Source: Desarmillaria ectypa (taxonomy: Eukaryota; Basidiomycota; Agaricomycetes; Agaricales; Physalacriaceae). Taken from it: a stretch of 64,000 bases of DNA. Position 1 is the first letter of the stretch. Every line of letters starts with the position of its first letter. Under the pieces are notes generated by a model. The model was not told where the DNA came from, searched no databases, and saw nothing but the letters and a program-made list of their open reading frames with translations. Below are positions 1 to 10,865 of the stretch, in pieces. Position numbers and translations under genes: made by a program. Where the stretch lies: assembly GCA_030407005.1 (NCBI GenBank), contig JAUDYN010000001.1:3534001-3598000 (forward strand), given 5' to 3'.

Positions 1-665
1 CATGTCCGATGAAAAGTGTAGCTCTAGACCCGATCCGTAAGATTTGCGAGTAGGGGAAAGGCAGATTTGCCAGTCTATCGTATGCCGACAGGATCAGGGA
101 GATTTATCGGAATACATCAAGATGAAGACTTAGATGGAAATCAACCGATCAGGAGGCGGGAGTAGATGCTGAAGATGGCAGGTCAGTGGGAACTTGAACC
201 GGGTGCATTTTCATCGCTTGGGATAAGCATTTCGAGCGCATGGCGAAAGGTCCCCACAACGAAATGATTATCCAGAAGTCTTTCCGGGAAGACGAAGCTG
301 TGTGAAGTGCTGTATCCGTATATGTTGAACTGGGCCCCAAGACGAGGAAATTTTTTCAATACGAGCCGCACCGGCTGCAGATGTAACCAGTCCTAGACGG
401 CCTCCTCGAAGCAATCGATCTCTCCGTGCAAAAGACACCTTCGGGTAAGATCTCTGAAGTGCAACCTAGATTGTCCCTGATGGCTCTCGTATCGATAGTA
501 GATGAGGGGGCCAAGTTGTAGAGTAAGGCCCCAGATAGAGAGTCCAGGTTCTATGTGTAGCATGAAGACTTCCCGATTCGCACGTTGATAATAAGTGATA
601 AAAACAGAACAAAGAGAATATATTAAGGCATCCCGCCAACCGCCCGTCAATCCATCCAAATCGGG
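1..665. other. Region upstream of CCR4; possible minus-strand coding scrap
   Basis: No gene can be assigned. On the minus strand, 183–371 reads as a 62-codon ATG-initiated frame with protein-like composition (it contains PRLGAQFNIYGY and LLDNHFVVGTFRHALEML), and 393–692 is a second open minus frame running into the CCR4 start. Neither resembles a family I recognise, and no splice-supported link between them was found. The block probably holds the CCR4 promoter and 5' leader, possibly with the tail of a neighbouring minus-strand gene. Confidence 0.35.
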
Positions 666-2738
666 ATGCCAGCCTCGGTCACAATGAGTCACACGTCACA
701 AGGACTTTCTACCATGTACTACGCTCAGCACTCTCCTGGAGTGCCTCACAAATTGGCGGACCATACATGGCCACGACAGACTCCATCAAGTCAGCAGCCG
801 CCAGGATATGCTTTGTTTGCCCACCCACATCCATTACCCTTGCCTCATCACCATCACCACCAGAATTCGCTCTCCCACAATGGTCTATCCCACTATCCTT
901 CACCGCCCCAGATGGGCTCACCAGCTGGCCAGCTCATCACACAGCACTGGCAGCAGCAGCTTTTTAAATGCGAAACAGTTCGGTCGTCACGCTCACCCCA
1001 TTTTCGGGCAAGGGCAAATGCTCTTGCGTCACGGACCGTAGCAAAGTCTGCTATTCCAATCACAAATCCAAACCAGCCGGAGGAGCCTGTCGACGACGAA
1101 AACCACCCGTCGTCGACCGTCGCACCCATTGCAGAGGCACCGAGACCAACGGTAGGCGCACCACCACAAAACAATTGGGGTTCGCTGGACATGGGTGGCG
1201 TTGGTCTGAAGAACTTGCCTCCGTCATCAGGCCTGTTTTCATTCACATTCCTCATTCATCTCTACCTAAATCACAACGCCCTTGAGGTAATACCACCGCA
1301 GATATCTGCCCTACGGCACCTCCAATTGCTCGACATCTCAGGGAACAACCTCCAACATCTACCACCAGAGCTCGGTATGCTCACCCAGCTCAAGGAACTC
1401 TATTTCTTCGACAACCAGGTCACCACTATCCCCCATGAGCTAGGCACTCTGCACCAACTACAGACCCTCGGCATTGAAGGGAACCCGATGGACCCGTCAC
1501 TGAAGGCCATAGTCCAAAAAGATGGCACTCCAGCACTCATTTCCTATTTGCGCGACTCATGCCCCGTCTTTCCGCCTCCTCCGGAACGGCAGTGGAAGCA
1601 CCTCGATCCATCGTCAGCGGCCGGTGCTAGTGGTGAGACGTTCAGCGTCCTCTGCTACAATATTTTGTGCGAAAAGTATGCAACGGAACGTCTGTATGGT
1701 TACACACCGTCATGGGCCCTCGGTTGGGAGTACAGAAAAGAGATCATCCTCGCAGAAGTCGTCTCCCACTCGGCCGACTTCCTATGTCTCCAGGAGGTGG
1801 ATATCGAGCAATACGAAGATTACTTTGTCAAGAACCTGCAGACGCGAGATTACGAGGGTGTGTTCTGGCCAAAGTCTCGTGCAAAGACAATGTCTGAAGC
1901 GGATCGGAGGATGGTGGATGGATGCGCAACGTTCTACAACGCGGCACGCTTCAAGCTTGTAGAGAAACTTCTCATCGAGTTCAGTGCTGTTGCGATGCAG
2001 AGACAAGATTTCAAGAAGACGGATGACATGTTCAATCGGGTTTTGGGCAAGGACCACATCGCTGTAGTGTGTCTCCTGGAGGACAAGCAGACAGGGACAC
2101 GATATGTGATTGCGAACACACACATACATTGGGATGCAGCGTACCGGGATGTCAAGCTCGTTCAGGTAGCCCTATTGGTGGAAGAGATCGAGAAGATGGC
2201 GTCGGCATTCGCCCGGTATCCCCCACCAGCAGGAATGACAGCGAAGTATACCGATGGGAGTAAGATACCGCTGATTCTCTGCGGCGATTTCAATTCAGTG
2301 CCGGAGAGTGGTGTTTACGAGTTCCTGCAAAACGGCGTACTGAGTGCAGACCACCAGGACTTCATGAAACATGTGTATGGACGGTACACGGAGGAAGGGC
2401 TGAGGCACCGATTAGGACTGAAGAGCGCATACAGCACAGGACAAGGCGGGGAGATTCTACCAATGACGAACTACACGCCCAGCTTTAAGGGGGTCCTCGA
2501 TTATGTGTGGTACTCGACGGCGACAGTAGCGGTGAATGCGGTGCTGGGTGAGGTTGACAGAGAGTATTTGGATAAAGTGGTAGGGTTCCCAAATGCGCAC
2601 TTCCCATCAGAGTAAGTCTTGATGCTTCTTAAATTGTGATTCGCTGACTGACAAGGTTTTAGTCACATATGCCTCATGACCGAGTTCAGAGTCAAGTCGG
2701 GCCTCAAAACGACATCGACGATACCACCTACACCGTAG
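666..2738 (+). CDS. CCR4: CCR4 deadenylase (CCR4–NOT catalytic subunit)
   Basis: Poly(A)-specific 3' exoribonuclease that shortens mRNA tails in the CCR4–NOT complex; the leucine-rich repeats dock it onto the complex. The 673-aa product has a Pro/His/Gln-rich N-terminus with an HHHHH run, leucine-rich repeats at about residues 175–290 (LYLNHNALEVIPPQISALRH, then LDISGNNLQHLPPELG), and an endonuclease/exonuclease/phosphatase domain from about 330 to the end. Catalytic signatures visible are LCLQEVD, NTHIHW, CGDFNS and the final SDH, which is formed only after splicing. One intron (2612–2662, GTAAGT…TTTTAG) lies near the 3' end; reading through it would lose the SDHICLMTEF ending. The start at 666 is the first ATG in frame; a second ATG six codons later is also possible. 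The gene looks intact. Confidence 0.95.
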
Positions 2739-3653
2739 GATTATTTGCATATCCATTCGTTTACTCGTTCGCTGTTTGTTTATTTCCGTCGTCTTGTACA
2801 TACACTACTATACGGTTTCTTACCTACGTACACATCGTTGCTTTATTTCCTCACACCGACCTTCTTTATTTCTTCCGTGTCCGGTCATCTCATTCTCCCT
2901 CATTTCCTTGCACTGTCTGTGTCTCTGTTGTATGTACCATCGTGACGATCAAGAGAAAAAGATGAAAGCTGCATACCTGTGAGGCTGCGTGGACCGTCAT
3001 CAGATGAGGTACGTTCCGACCATCGTCCTTCCACATGGCACACAGGTTCAGCGGTAAGCGTTCATATCGATTGATATAGGTCGAATCTTCTCATGATCTG
3101 TCGCATTTCAGGCATCCGCGTTCGTTTAGAACAGTTCTATGTCATCGGAGAGCTGCGCCCGCCTGCGTATTTGCATATCATGCATACCACTCCACAGTAA
3201 CAAAGCGGTGGCCGCAGGCAGCACAAGTGCCTCTGCTGCGTATTTGTGATGAGGTGTGTCAATGCTGATGAGTCTGACGTCGATATGAGGCATTTCTTTC
3301 GGATATACCTCACCTTCTTATCCTTCGAGTTTCTCTTACTGCATCTGCTTTATTCCAGTTTTCCTCAATGTACCAGCTGCACCAATAAGCTTATAAAGCG
3401 ATACTTTGTATGTATGTCATCCAACATGGTCATTCCCGTTTAGCGCTGAATCTGATGGACGCAGTTCCGGAGCTGCGCGTTCAATTTGTTGACGGGTTCC
3501 TGTACTTATACATCACTTAGCGAGTGATGACAGATGCAGGCTACGAAATTCGCACGTACTGCAGACTATTTATACCTGAGCGCCATGGAGCACTTCTCAA
3601 CATCCACCGCCATATCCTTCGAACGCTCTCTTTGAATTATAACAATTTTATAA
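2739..3653. other. Intergenic region, CCR4 3' flank to small-secreted-protein promoter
   Basis: The first part is T-rich and probably contains the CCR4 3' untranslated region. Open frames here are short and show no family motif or credible exon chain. A TATA-like element near 3567 belongs to the next gene. Confidence 0.5.
3567..3574 (+). promoter_or_regulatory. TATA-like element of the small secreted protein gene
   Basis: TATTTATA lies about 80 bp before the ATG at 3654. Spacing suits a fungal core promoter. Placement is from sequence alone. Confidence 0.4.
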
Positions 3654-3995
3654 ATGGCATTCCTCCTGCGAACCTCTGTCGTACTTGCGCTTGCCTTGGC
3701 ATTCGTCAATGCGGTACTTGAGCGTTCCTTTCGCTCAATTGTCTCATGAACACTCATGCGTTTGTGTAGGCTCCCGCTTCTGAACCCAGCGTCGTCCCTA
3801 TGTCGACCTTTACCGCGAGCAGGATTGAGCACTCTCTGGTCCACTACAGCCCGTACTTGGTCGATTTTACGGACACAATTACCTATACGTGCGTCTTTTT
3901 TTGCTGCGCTTCTCCCGCACGTAGTCTGAGCTTATTGTGTATAATATAGGCAATTCTCGACCTCTACTGCCGACGTTGCTTCTGCAACGCATTAG
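3654..3995 (+). CDS. Small secreted protein, 74 aa, unknown function
   Basis: Not covered by any long open frame. Three exons (3654–3713, 3770–3888, 3950–3995) with consensus splice sites join in phase. The first exon encodes a textbook signal peptide, MAFLLRTSVVLALALAFVNA, ending in an A-x-A-like cleavage context (VNA|APA). The mature part is about 54 residues, without cysteines, rich in Ser/Thr and with several Tyr and Val (HYSPYLVDFTDTITYTQF). An intron directly after the signal peptide is common in fungal secreted proteins. No cysteine framework of hydrophobins or effectors is present, and I do not recognise the family. It may be an orphan secreted peptide; the exon chain is inferred. Confidence 0.55.
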
Positions 3996-4303
3996 TTGTT
4001 GGGTGGTGTCCGTTCTGCTGGCTTTCATCTAGTTGCACGGAGTTTAAGGTTAATATGGCTCGTGCATAGACACTCCTTCGCACATTCCTTCTGTTGAATG
4101 GCCTGAGCGGTTTATTATTTGCAAAGTTTTTATCTTGGATACGTGTTTTCCATGGCTATCCGTTAAGTAGACCTTGAATTGGACTACGTTTAATTCTTTA
4201 ACAAAGAAAATGATGAGGATCGAAAACGTGTTGGAGAATAGTAAAGATCGAAGTCCTCGCTCCGGCCCGATTTTCAAACCCCGACAATCTACCTTTTACT
4301 ACC
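3996..4303. other. Spacer and presumed promoter of the HNH gene
   Basis: Holds the upstream copy of a 125-bp direct repeat (4106–4230) and the AT-rich leader of the HNH gene. Nothing else was recognised. Confidence 0.5.
4106..4230 (+). repeat. Direct repeat, copy 1 (upstream of HNH gene)
   Basis: About 125 bp nearly identical to 5809–5936. Both start at AGCGGTTTATTATTT, share TTTTTATCTTGGATACGTG and GGCTATCCGTTAAGTAGACC, and end at AAACGTG. A few substitutions and small indels separate them. Copy 1 lies about 75 bp before the start codon, so it probably overlaps the promoter. Confidence 0.85.
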
Positions 4304-5614
4304 ATGCCTGAGCCCCTGCCACAGAACCCTTTTGACTCACTCTCTGGCGAATACGCAGCGTATCAATCTTGTCTGGATCTCGAAGCTTTCGGTGGTAGCT
4401 GGGGCGTGGTCGCGGATGGCCTCATGAAAGAGTCTTCTGAAGTTGCCATGTTCAAATTCAGCCCAGAAGTTGTGGCGCGAGTCCTGGGCTACGCACTTAT
4501 TCACTCTCCTTCTACCAAAGGCAAGGCTTGCTTGGCCAAAGAAATATCCAGTTGCAACGACACCGGCGAGTTTCTTGCAGGCGTGTCGTATTTGTATGTC
4601 ATGGGCATGATTAGGATCTGTACGCTCTCGTCCTCGTCCTACACCGTGCAATTAATGACGTTCACTGCAACTAGTTAAAAATCCGAAGGGTGCAGTACCG
4701 ACGCCTATGTCAGTTCATAGTTCCCGGCCATCATTCCAAGCAACGGCAGAAAACATCGCAGCCCTTTTGTTGCAGCCCACTGCCAGTTCAAGTAATGCAA
4801 AAAAGCTGGTAAGCGAAATCCCCAGAGCGCTGGTCCCGGCTGAAACTCGTCAGGCTTTGGCGCGAGACAATTATCGGTGTATACTGTCAGGGAATGTGGA
4901 CAACGACAGCCTTCGCGACGGCCTGACAACGATCGATTTACCGACCGGGGAGAGGAAGACAAGTACACAGCTAGGACACATATTCAACGAATCGACGACG
5001 GGCCATATAGTCGGATTGACAGATGCCGCACAGAAAAAAGTTTGTCTATCTTCCCCTGTCTGTAGTTCCATCTAATCTCAATTTATTTGCCAGCTAGATT
5101 GGGCGGCTTCTGCTGCTGCCGTTGTTGAACGATTTGCCCAAATTTCAATCCTTAAAGAGCTCAATCAAAATAACGTTCACAGACCAGAGAATACATTCAC
5201 GATATCACCTGAGTTTCATGATCCGTTTGACCGGCTCCAAATTTCTCTTCGTCCAATTAAGCAGGTAGGTGAATTAGTTTCGTCTTCTTCCTTCTGAACA
5301 CGAGATCTATATAGGATGATAGCAATACGTATGAAATTCATACTTATCCTCCCGATGAAAATGCCGAGTATGCACTTCCATACCAAGTAACGCTCACGGA
5401 TGCGACGAACGGGAAAATTCCTCTTCCTAGCCGTCGTTATTTCGAGCTCCGTGATGCTTGTGCAAAGATTGCTCATCTCTCGGGGGCGGGGGAGGTCGTG
5501 GAACAGCTATTCCGGGATGTAGAAGATGTAAAGGTGTTAGCAGAGGACGGAGGATCTCAACATCTTTTGTCTTTGGCGCTTTCATCACGCTCGCAGGCAC
5601 AACGTGTACATTGA
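4304..5614 (+). CDS. HNH nuclease domain protein (fungal HNH_2-like)
   Basis: Four exons (4304–4619, 4675–5039, 5094–5264, 5315–5614) join in phase to a 383-aa protein. The core at about residues 160–220 has the layout of fungal HNH_2-type nucleases: ETRQALARDNYRCILSGN, then a variable linker, then TQLGHIFNESTTGHIVG. The likely metal/catalytic residues are His207 with Asn210 and His216; the usual family spelling A-H-I-I-P has become G-H-I-F-N here. Families of this kind are common in Agaricomycetes and mostly uncharacterised, so substrate and biology are unknown. No signal peptide or membrane segment. The gene sits between two copies of a 125-bp repeat, which suggests it moved or was duplicated as a unit. 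The first intron is chosen with donor GTACGC because other donors give an immediate stop. Confidence 0.75.
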
Positions 5615-5808
5615 TTGGCAGGAGAGTGTTTGAAAACTGCTTTGCTCGATGCCTGTAGTCTCTTAAGGTTTCCTCCAGCTATTTTGATTTTCAATGAGGT
5701 ATGTTCCCGGGCGACGTTGAACGCCAACGTGGTGGGCAACGATGTTGATGGAAGGGGCGATGGACGCAAGAGGCCATTAAAGGATGCCGGGGGGATGTGA
5801 TTCTGCCC

Positions 5809-5936
5809 AGCGGTTTATTATTTATAACGTTTTTATCTTGGATACGTGGTTTCATGGCTATCCGTTAAGTAGACCTTGAATTGGACTGCGTTTAATTCTT
5901 TAACAAAGAAAATGATGAGGCAAGGATCGAAACGTG
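5809..5936 (+). repeat. Direct repeat, copy 2 (downstream of HNH gene)
   Basis: About 128 bp matching 4106–4230 in the same orientation. Differences include TATAACG for GCAAAG and a four-base insertion near GATGAGGCAAGGATCG. It lies about 195 bp past the HNH stop codon. Confidence 0.85.
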
Positions 5937-6552
5937 ACAGTGCACTTGGTAGTCAATCGCTGGAGAATCTCATCCATGAGGCTTGACTTCTTTATCTTTC
6001 TTTCCCCTTTTCCTTGCTAAAAATTTGAATCTAACTTATCCAACGAGTCGACCCTTGCAGGTATTCTTCCAGGCAGATGCTCAGATGCTGAGCCGCTTGG
6101 CTCTCACTGCGTCGTTTGATTTTCTGGTTACTGCGCGACCCTCCATGGCTTGTCTGAACGCATTACCGACGCAGTTAACACCAAAGCTATACATATTTCA
6201 GCCGCCAAGCTTCGATATTCGACTTGGCGCGGCCTCATGCAACCGGGTGGGTACTGGTGATCTGGCAACGGCAACGTTATGAAAAAATACCGATATGACT
6301 ACCTGGCTCCTGAAACACTGCCAGCTAGGGTTGGGAGAACTCCTGCATCGTCTTTCTTGGCTCTCAAATCCGGAGTTTTCCTTCAGTACTACTTATCTTT
6401 GGTGAGAAAGTTATAATCGCCGATCTTGCTCCGGTCGACAAGCGTCTTGTTCCGGCACAGCCTCCGGCAAATACCACTAATTTGTCCGAGCGTGAATGAT
6501 TGGCTCGGACGACGGATACGCTGATTTTCAGATTCACCATCAAGTTGCTAAG

Positions 6553-6558
6553 TATATA
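6553..6558 (+). promoter_or_regulatory. TATA-like element of the carboxypeptidase gene
   Basis: TATATA lies 44 bp before the ATG at 6602, in AAGTATATAGCC. Assigned from position only. Confidence 0.35.
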
Positions 6559-6601
6559 GCCTCCTGTTCCCCGCGTAAAATGTTTCTTAATCTCCACTTC
6601 C

Positions 6602-8475
6602 ATGGTCTCCGTTTTCATCTTCTCCCTTTCTTTTACTCTTAATCCTTTCTTCTTTTCTTTTGCTCTCTCACAGTCAGTGAACTACACGACAAACTCGGGG
6701 ATATGTGAAACGACGCCAGGAGTATCTCAATACAGCGGATATATCTATTTCGATGACAAAGAAGAGGATGCAATGTGGTTCTGGTTCTTTCAAGCGAGAA
6801 GCGACCCTGATAACAAGCCACTGACCGTGTGGTTGAATGGAGGGCCAGGCTGTTCTTCGTTAATTGGGCTTTTCCAGGGTATGTCTTAACCGTGGGCATT
6901 ACGTTCATATCATTGAAGGGTGATGCACTAACTTGGCTGCAAAATTTAGAACATGGTCCTTGTACAGTCAACGAGGATTCGAGCTCGACGATATACAATC
7001 CTTATAGTTGGAACAATTATACAAACAGTGAGCACTTCAAAATTTTCTGGAGCATCCCCGGTTCTCACTGTTCCTGATACAAAGTGATATATATCGATCA
7101 GCCGTTCGGAACGGGATATTCAACGGGGACAACATTAGTGAATTCCACGGATCAGGCCGCTACGTACTTTTGGAAGGCGTTACAGATTTTCTTTGCCGAC
7201 AGCACGTTTAGTGCGTACAAGGACAATGAGTGAGTATTACTATTATCCACTTTTGATTTGACGGTTTCACTTTCATAGGTTCATCATTGCTACAGAATCC
7301 TATGGTGCTCGCTTTGGACCCGTGTTCACGCAATACTTCCAGTCTCAAAATGCCAAAATTGATAGTGGGGATCTCAACGCAGAGAAAATTGTCGTTTCAA
7401 AATTGATTATAAGCAAGTCAGTGCCATTCTTCTTTTTAACTAACATCCTCTCTCTTACTTCTGGTCTGTTGGTCAGCGGCAAACATGACCCTATGATCCA
7501 GATGAAGTCCTCCATAACATTTGCTCAGAACGCCCCAGGTTATGGGCCCCTTGTCAACGACACCGTCTTGGCAGACATCCAAGAAGCCTATAATGGGAAT
7601 TGTTCGACTGGGCTGAGTGCCTGTAACGCCGGTGGGAACAACACCGTATGCCACGATGCGTTGGTTCTTTGTACCCAAGAAGTCTTTGCACCCACGATCG
7701 GCGACCGCAATCCGGATGACTTAAGGCAAAATTATACAGCGCAACTTACCGAAGACGAAGAGGAAGATGATTACAGCGAGGTTTTTCCGCCCAAGTACTA
7801 CTCAACCTATGTCCGGTCCTCACGCGTCAAGAAAGCCATCGGCGCCACGGGAAACTTTGATCAGTGCGACTCCAGTCTCAAATACAGATTTTCTAACAGT
7901 GGGGAGACGGGGCGGTCTTTTTTGTCAAACTTAGCGGAATTGGCCGACACGAAGGAGGTGGGTATATTGATATGGGTGGGTCTTCATTATGGTTTCTGTT
8001 GAATTGCGATTGAAATATCGAGCACTGCAGGCGGGTGATTCGGACATGAAGGCTAATTGGATCGGAATACATGATTGTATCGCGCAAATGGACTGGTGGG
8101 GAAACACGACATTCAGCAACCTGAATTACACAACCTTGGTGCTTGACGGGGACTATGTAGGAGAATACAAGATCGTCCCCGATGGCGGAGTGAACTTTGT
8201 GTAAGTTCTGGTAGCCGTCTTCAAGTTTCCAGGTATTGATGAGATTTCACAGTCGGGTCTTCGAAGCGGGACATACGATGCCTGCGTACCAACCCAAGGT
8301 GGCGCAGACAGTATTTGGACGATTCGTCAATGGTGAAAATATTGGAGGGGTCCAAGGAAATCAAACGGGTGGCGGGGGCAGTGACAATTCTGCCCTTTCC
8401 AATGATACGTTGCTATGGAGGTGGTGGATAATTGGATTCTCGATTTGTCTTCTAATTGCAACATGTCCTTGGTAA
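6602..8475 (+). CDS. Serine carboxypeptidase (peptidase family S10), membrane-tailed
   Basis: Seven exons (6602–6878, 6950–7027, 7085–7229, 7279–7416, 7477–7975, 8031–8200, 8253–8475) join in phase to 509 aa. Family S10 enzymes remove C-terminal residues at acid pH in vacuole or secretory route. Visible landmarks: hydrophobic N-terminal signal, [10 protein letters not shown] (oxyanion region), [41 protein letters not shown] (Asp384) and [11 protein letters not shown] (His443). The nucleophile motif reads T-E-S-Y-G-A-R (Ser174) instead of the usual G-E-S-Y-G-G-R. Many N-x-S/T sites support secretion. A hydrophobic C-terminus ([17 protein letters not shown]) suggests a membrane anchor or GPI signal. 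It converges with the oxygenase gene downstream. Confidence 0.9.
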
Positions 8476-8914
8476 CACATCTGTTCAGCATTATTCTCCT
8501 GTAGCACATACTCTTTTAGATTGACTAGACTTTCCTTGGTGCAAATCAGTATCCTTATCCTACAATAGATGAAACGTAAAACTCATCATCAATTCCGAGG
8601 CTTGGAGAGCCACAAGAGCCTCTGAATTGGGGAGAAATGACCGCTATATCACCCAGCATTGAGCGCTGATGTCCTTATGATATTATAGGAATTCTCGTAT
8701 GCTCCGTGTCTCGTCACAGCTGCGGGAAAGCATGGGCAAACTAAGTACGAGTGCCTGGTCCGAAGCTGCAAGGGCACAAGTGTACCGAATAGAAGAAGTA
8801 CAGCACACAGGTGTAAAACGGACGCCGACACCTTATCTTCAAATAATGAATGCTTCAAGTTTGCTGCACTGATATATGAAGTTGATACATGACTTCTCGT
8901 ATACTCAATCCCAT
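8476..8914. other. Convergent spacer between carboxypeptidase and oxygenase genes
   Basis: 3' flanks of two convergent genes. Minus frames here are read-through past the oxygenase stop at 8915. No feature recognised. Confidence 0.5.
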
Positions 8915-10545
8915 TTAGGCATAAATCTGCTCTCTGAAACCCGGAAGAATTGTCGCCGTACGATGTTCGACATTCTCTCGATAGCCTTTGGACCGTTGCC
9001 ACTTCTGTTTCGCAAATGTCCACTCTAGAGCCTAGAATCAGAACCTGCTTGACGTCAATTACTAGGTATAGGACTGACCTTCCATCGTTGGCACGTTGTT
9101 CCCACTAGTCTCGAATTGGTTCTGAGTATACCCTTCTCGCTGCAAGACGGGGGAATCTTTGATCGTCGCCAGAGTGATATCGCTATGAGGCCTAGAGAGT
9201 ATTAATGAGCCCAAGTCCTAAGTAGTCAAACTGAAACCGCAACCTACCGAGAGAAGTACAGCAAACCGAGCCGGTCTACGTGTTGCTGATCCTTCGGGGG
9301 AGTAGTGACTCTATGGAACACAGGTTGGAAAAGACGAGAATAAACACCCAGAACTAACGGACCTATGGATGGTGCTTTTGACATAATTTCCAGTCAGGAA
9401 TTGTAAAGCGTCGCAAGCATTGACAGTAAGGGTCCCATCTTGTGGTTTGACCCACTTCCATTCATTGTTGGTATGGTATCGGATCTGAAGTGCTGCAACA
9501 GGCTGCCGGAATAGGAGCGTGAAGCTGCCGAGGTCTAGGAAAGGATTGTGTCAAAGAATGAGCACCCTGAAGAATCACAAGCTTACCAGTGTGGCCGGGA
9601 ACCCAGTTCTCCAGTTTTGCATTTTCTTCACGTGTATACTTTGAGTATTTCATGTATCTCAGATGGTCCTATGGAGAGCACATTTTCAGAGGTCGGGCAT
9701 GAGAACCATGGATAGACACGCACCTCACTCTTGACCTCGTATTTGTGAATTTTAGTGAAGTAATCTTCAGGGAGTTCGAGAGCAATGGCTAGCAACACAA
9801 GTAGCGGGTCTAAAACCTCAGTGTGCAGGGACTGGACATATCGTTGGATAGCGAAACAATCACCATGAAAGGCGATCTTACCCGTGCGAATTCCTCGATC
9901 TCCTTTAGATTGTCATTGATGACTGCGGGATGCTGTTGAGGGAAGAACCCGTTAAACTCTGCACCAATATTAGTGATACTGAATAAAAGGTCACTATGAC
10001 GCCATACTAGGAATATTGTAAACCTCGACATGGTCCCTCAAGTTAGTCGCAGGATCGATGCTGTTTGAACATTGAGCTAGAGTTCATATCCGCGCGCGAG
10101 GAACAAACATTCTACGGCCAGCTGGAACATAACCATTATATTGCCCTTGATCTTTCACACGTAGCCTGCTCAGCTCAAGAAGCGACAGCGACTACAAGGA
10201 GACGCACCTAATCCCTCTGGGATGTATTTGGACTTTTCCTCTAATGGAAGTTCATAAAACTGATTTCCCAAAGCAAATTGTTTATCGACGCTTTCTTGTG
10301 ATATACCAAAGTTCTTGACGTAGAAGAACCCTTTCTCGCGCACAGCTTCGATAAGAGTCTGCGCCAGCTGCTTCTTGCCCTCAGGCGTGTTATATAAGCT
10401 TAGATCGACTGTCACAAGGTCCGCCCAGTCGAGGTTCTCCTATGGATATATGTTTGAGGCTTGATACGATAGAGCCAATGGTGCAACGTACCTTTGTTTC
10501 TGCGACGTATTGGTAAGAACCGAGTTGAGGAACAGCGACTGGCAT
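8915..10545 (-). CDS. 2-oxoglutarate/Fe(II)-dependent oxygenase (isopenicillin-N-synthase-like)
   Basis: Multi-exon gene giving about 361 aa. Enzymes of this fold couple 2-oxoglutarate decarboxylation to oxidation of a small molecule. The N-terminal DIOX_N part contains IEAVREKGFFYVKNFGIS; the double-stranded beta-helix core contains GSFTLLFRQPVAALQIR. The metal triad is H-T-D (His208, Asp210, created across an intron in VPGH|TDLG) and the His266 of KSTIHRV; Arg280 in DRLGLLYFSRP would bind 2-oxoglutarate, with the usual R-x-S reading R-x-G. The start is the ATG at 10545 (MPVAVPQLGSYQYVAETK). The C-terminus ends ILPGFREQIYA. No targeting signal. Next to an aldo/keto reductase on the same strand, which hints at a shared small-molecule pathway, but the substrate is unknown. 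Confidence 0.85.
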
Positions 10546-10865
10546 GACTGGCAAGATTAAATTACTCTGGAACAGCGGTAGCTCCTGTGCTTTATAACGA
10601 TGTCTCCAAAGACTCGTATTGGTAAGACTCCTATCACCTCATCCAGGTAGAAGATGATGCTATGAAGTTTCTCTGCGAATGAAAAGTAGGAAATGCTCTA
10701 AGGATGTCGTTCTGCGAAGCGGGTATTGCGTGAGCAGTCTGGTGACCTCCTTTCCCAGAAGGTCTAGCCAACGTCTTAACCGATAAATGGAGAAATCTTA
10801 AGTTAAAAGGCAGACGTGCTCGGGTATCTAAAATGGACATACATCTGAGACGTATAATATAGTGG
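10546..10865. other. Oxygenase promoter side; no gene recognised
   Basis: About 320 bp between the oxygenase start and the glucanase relic. A minus open frame at 10634–10840 is not supported by homology or splice context. Confidence 0.4.

Larger units (their letters stand above)
5615..6601. other. Spacer with repeat copy 2; no gene recognised
   Basis: Contains the second copy of the HNH-flanking repeat and the carboxypeptidase promoter. A 99-codon plus frame at 5983–6282 has no domain signature and no clear exon partners. It could be a decayed duplicate lying downstream of the duplicated promoter, but similarity to the HNH gene is not visible. Confidence 0.45.

Noticed and set aside
893..1255. 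120-codon minus-strand frame inside CCR4
   Set aside because: Antisense shadow of the CCR4 reading frame, which is supported by strong homology motifs.
6582..6644. Alternative upstream ATG for the carboxypeptidase
   Set aside because: It is in another frame, reaches a stop after 20 codons and no consensus donor links it to the main frame.
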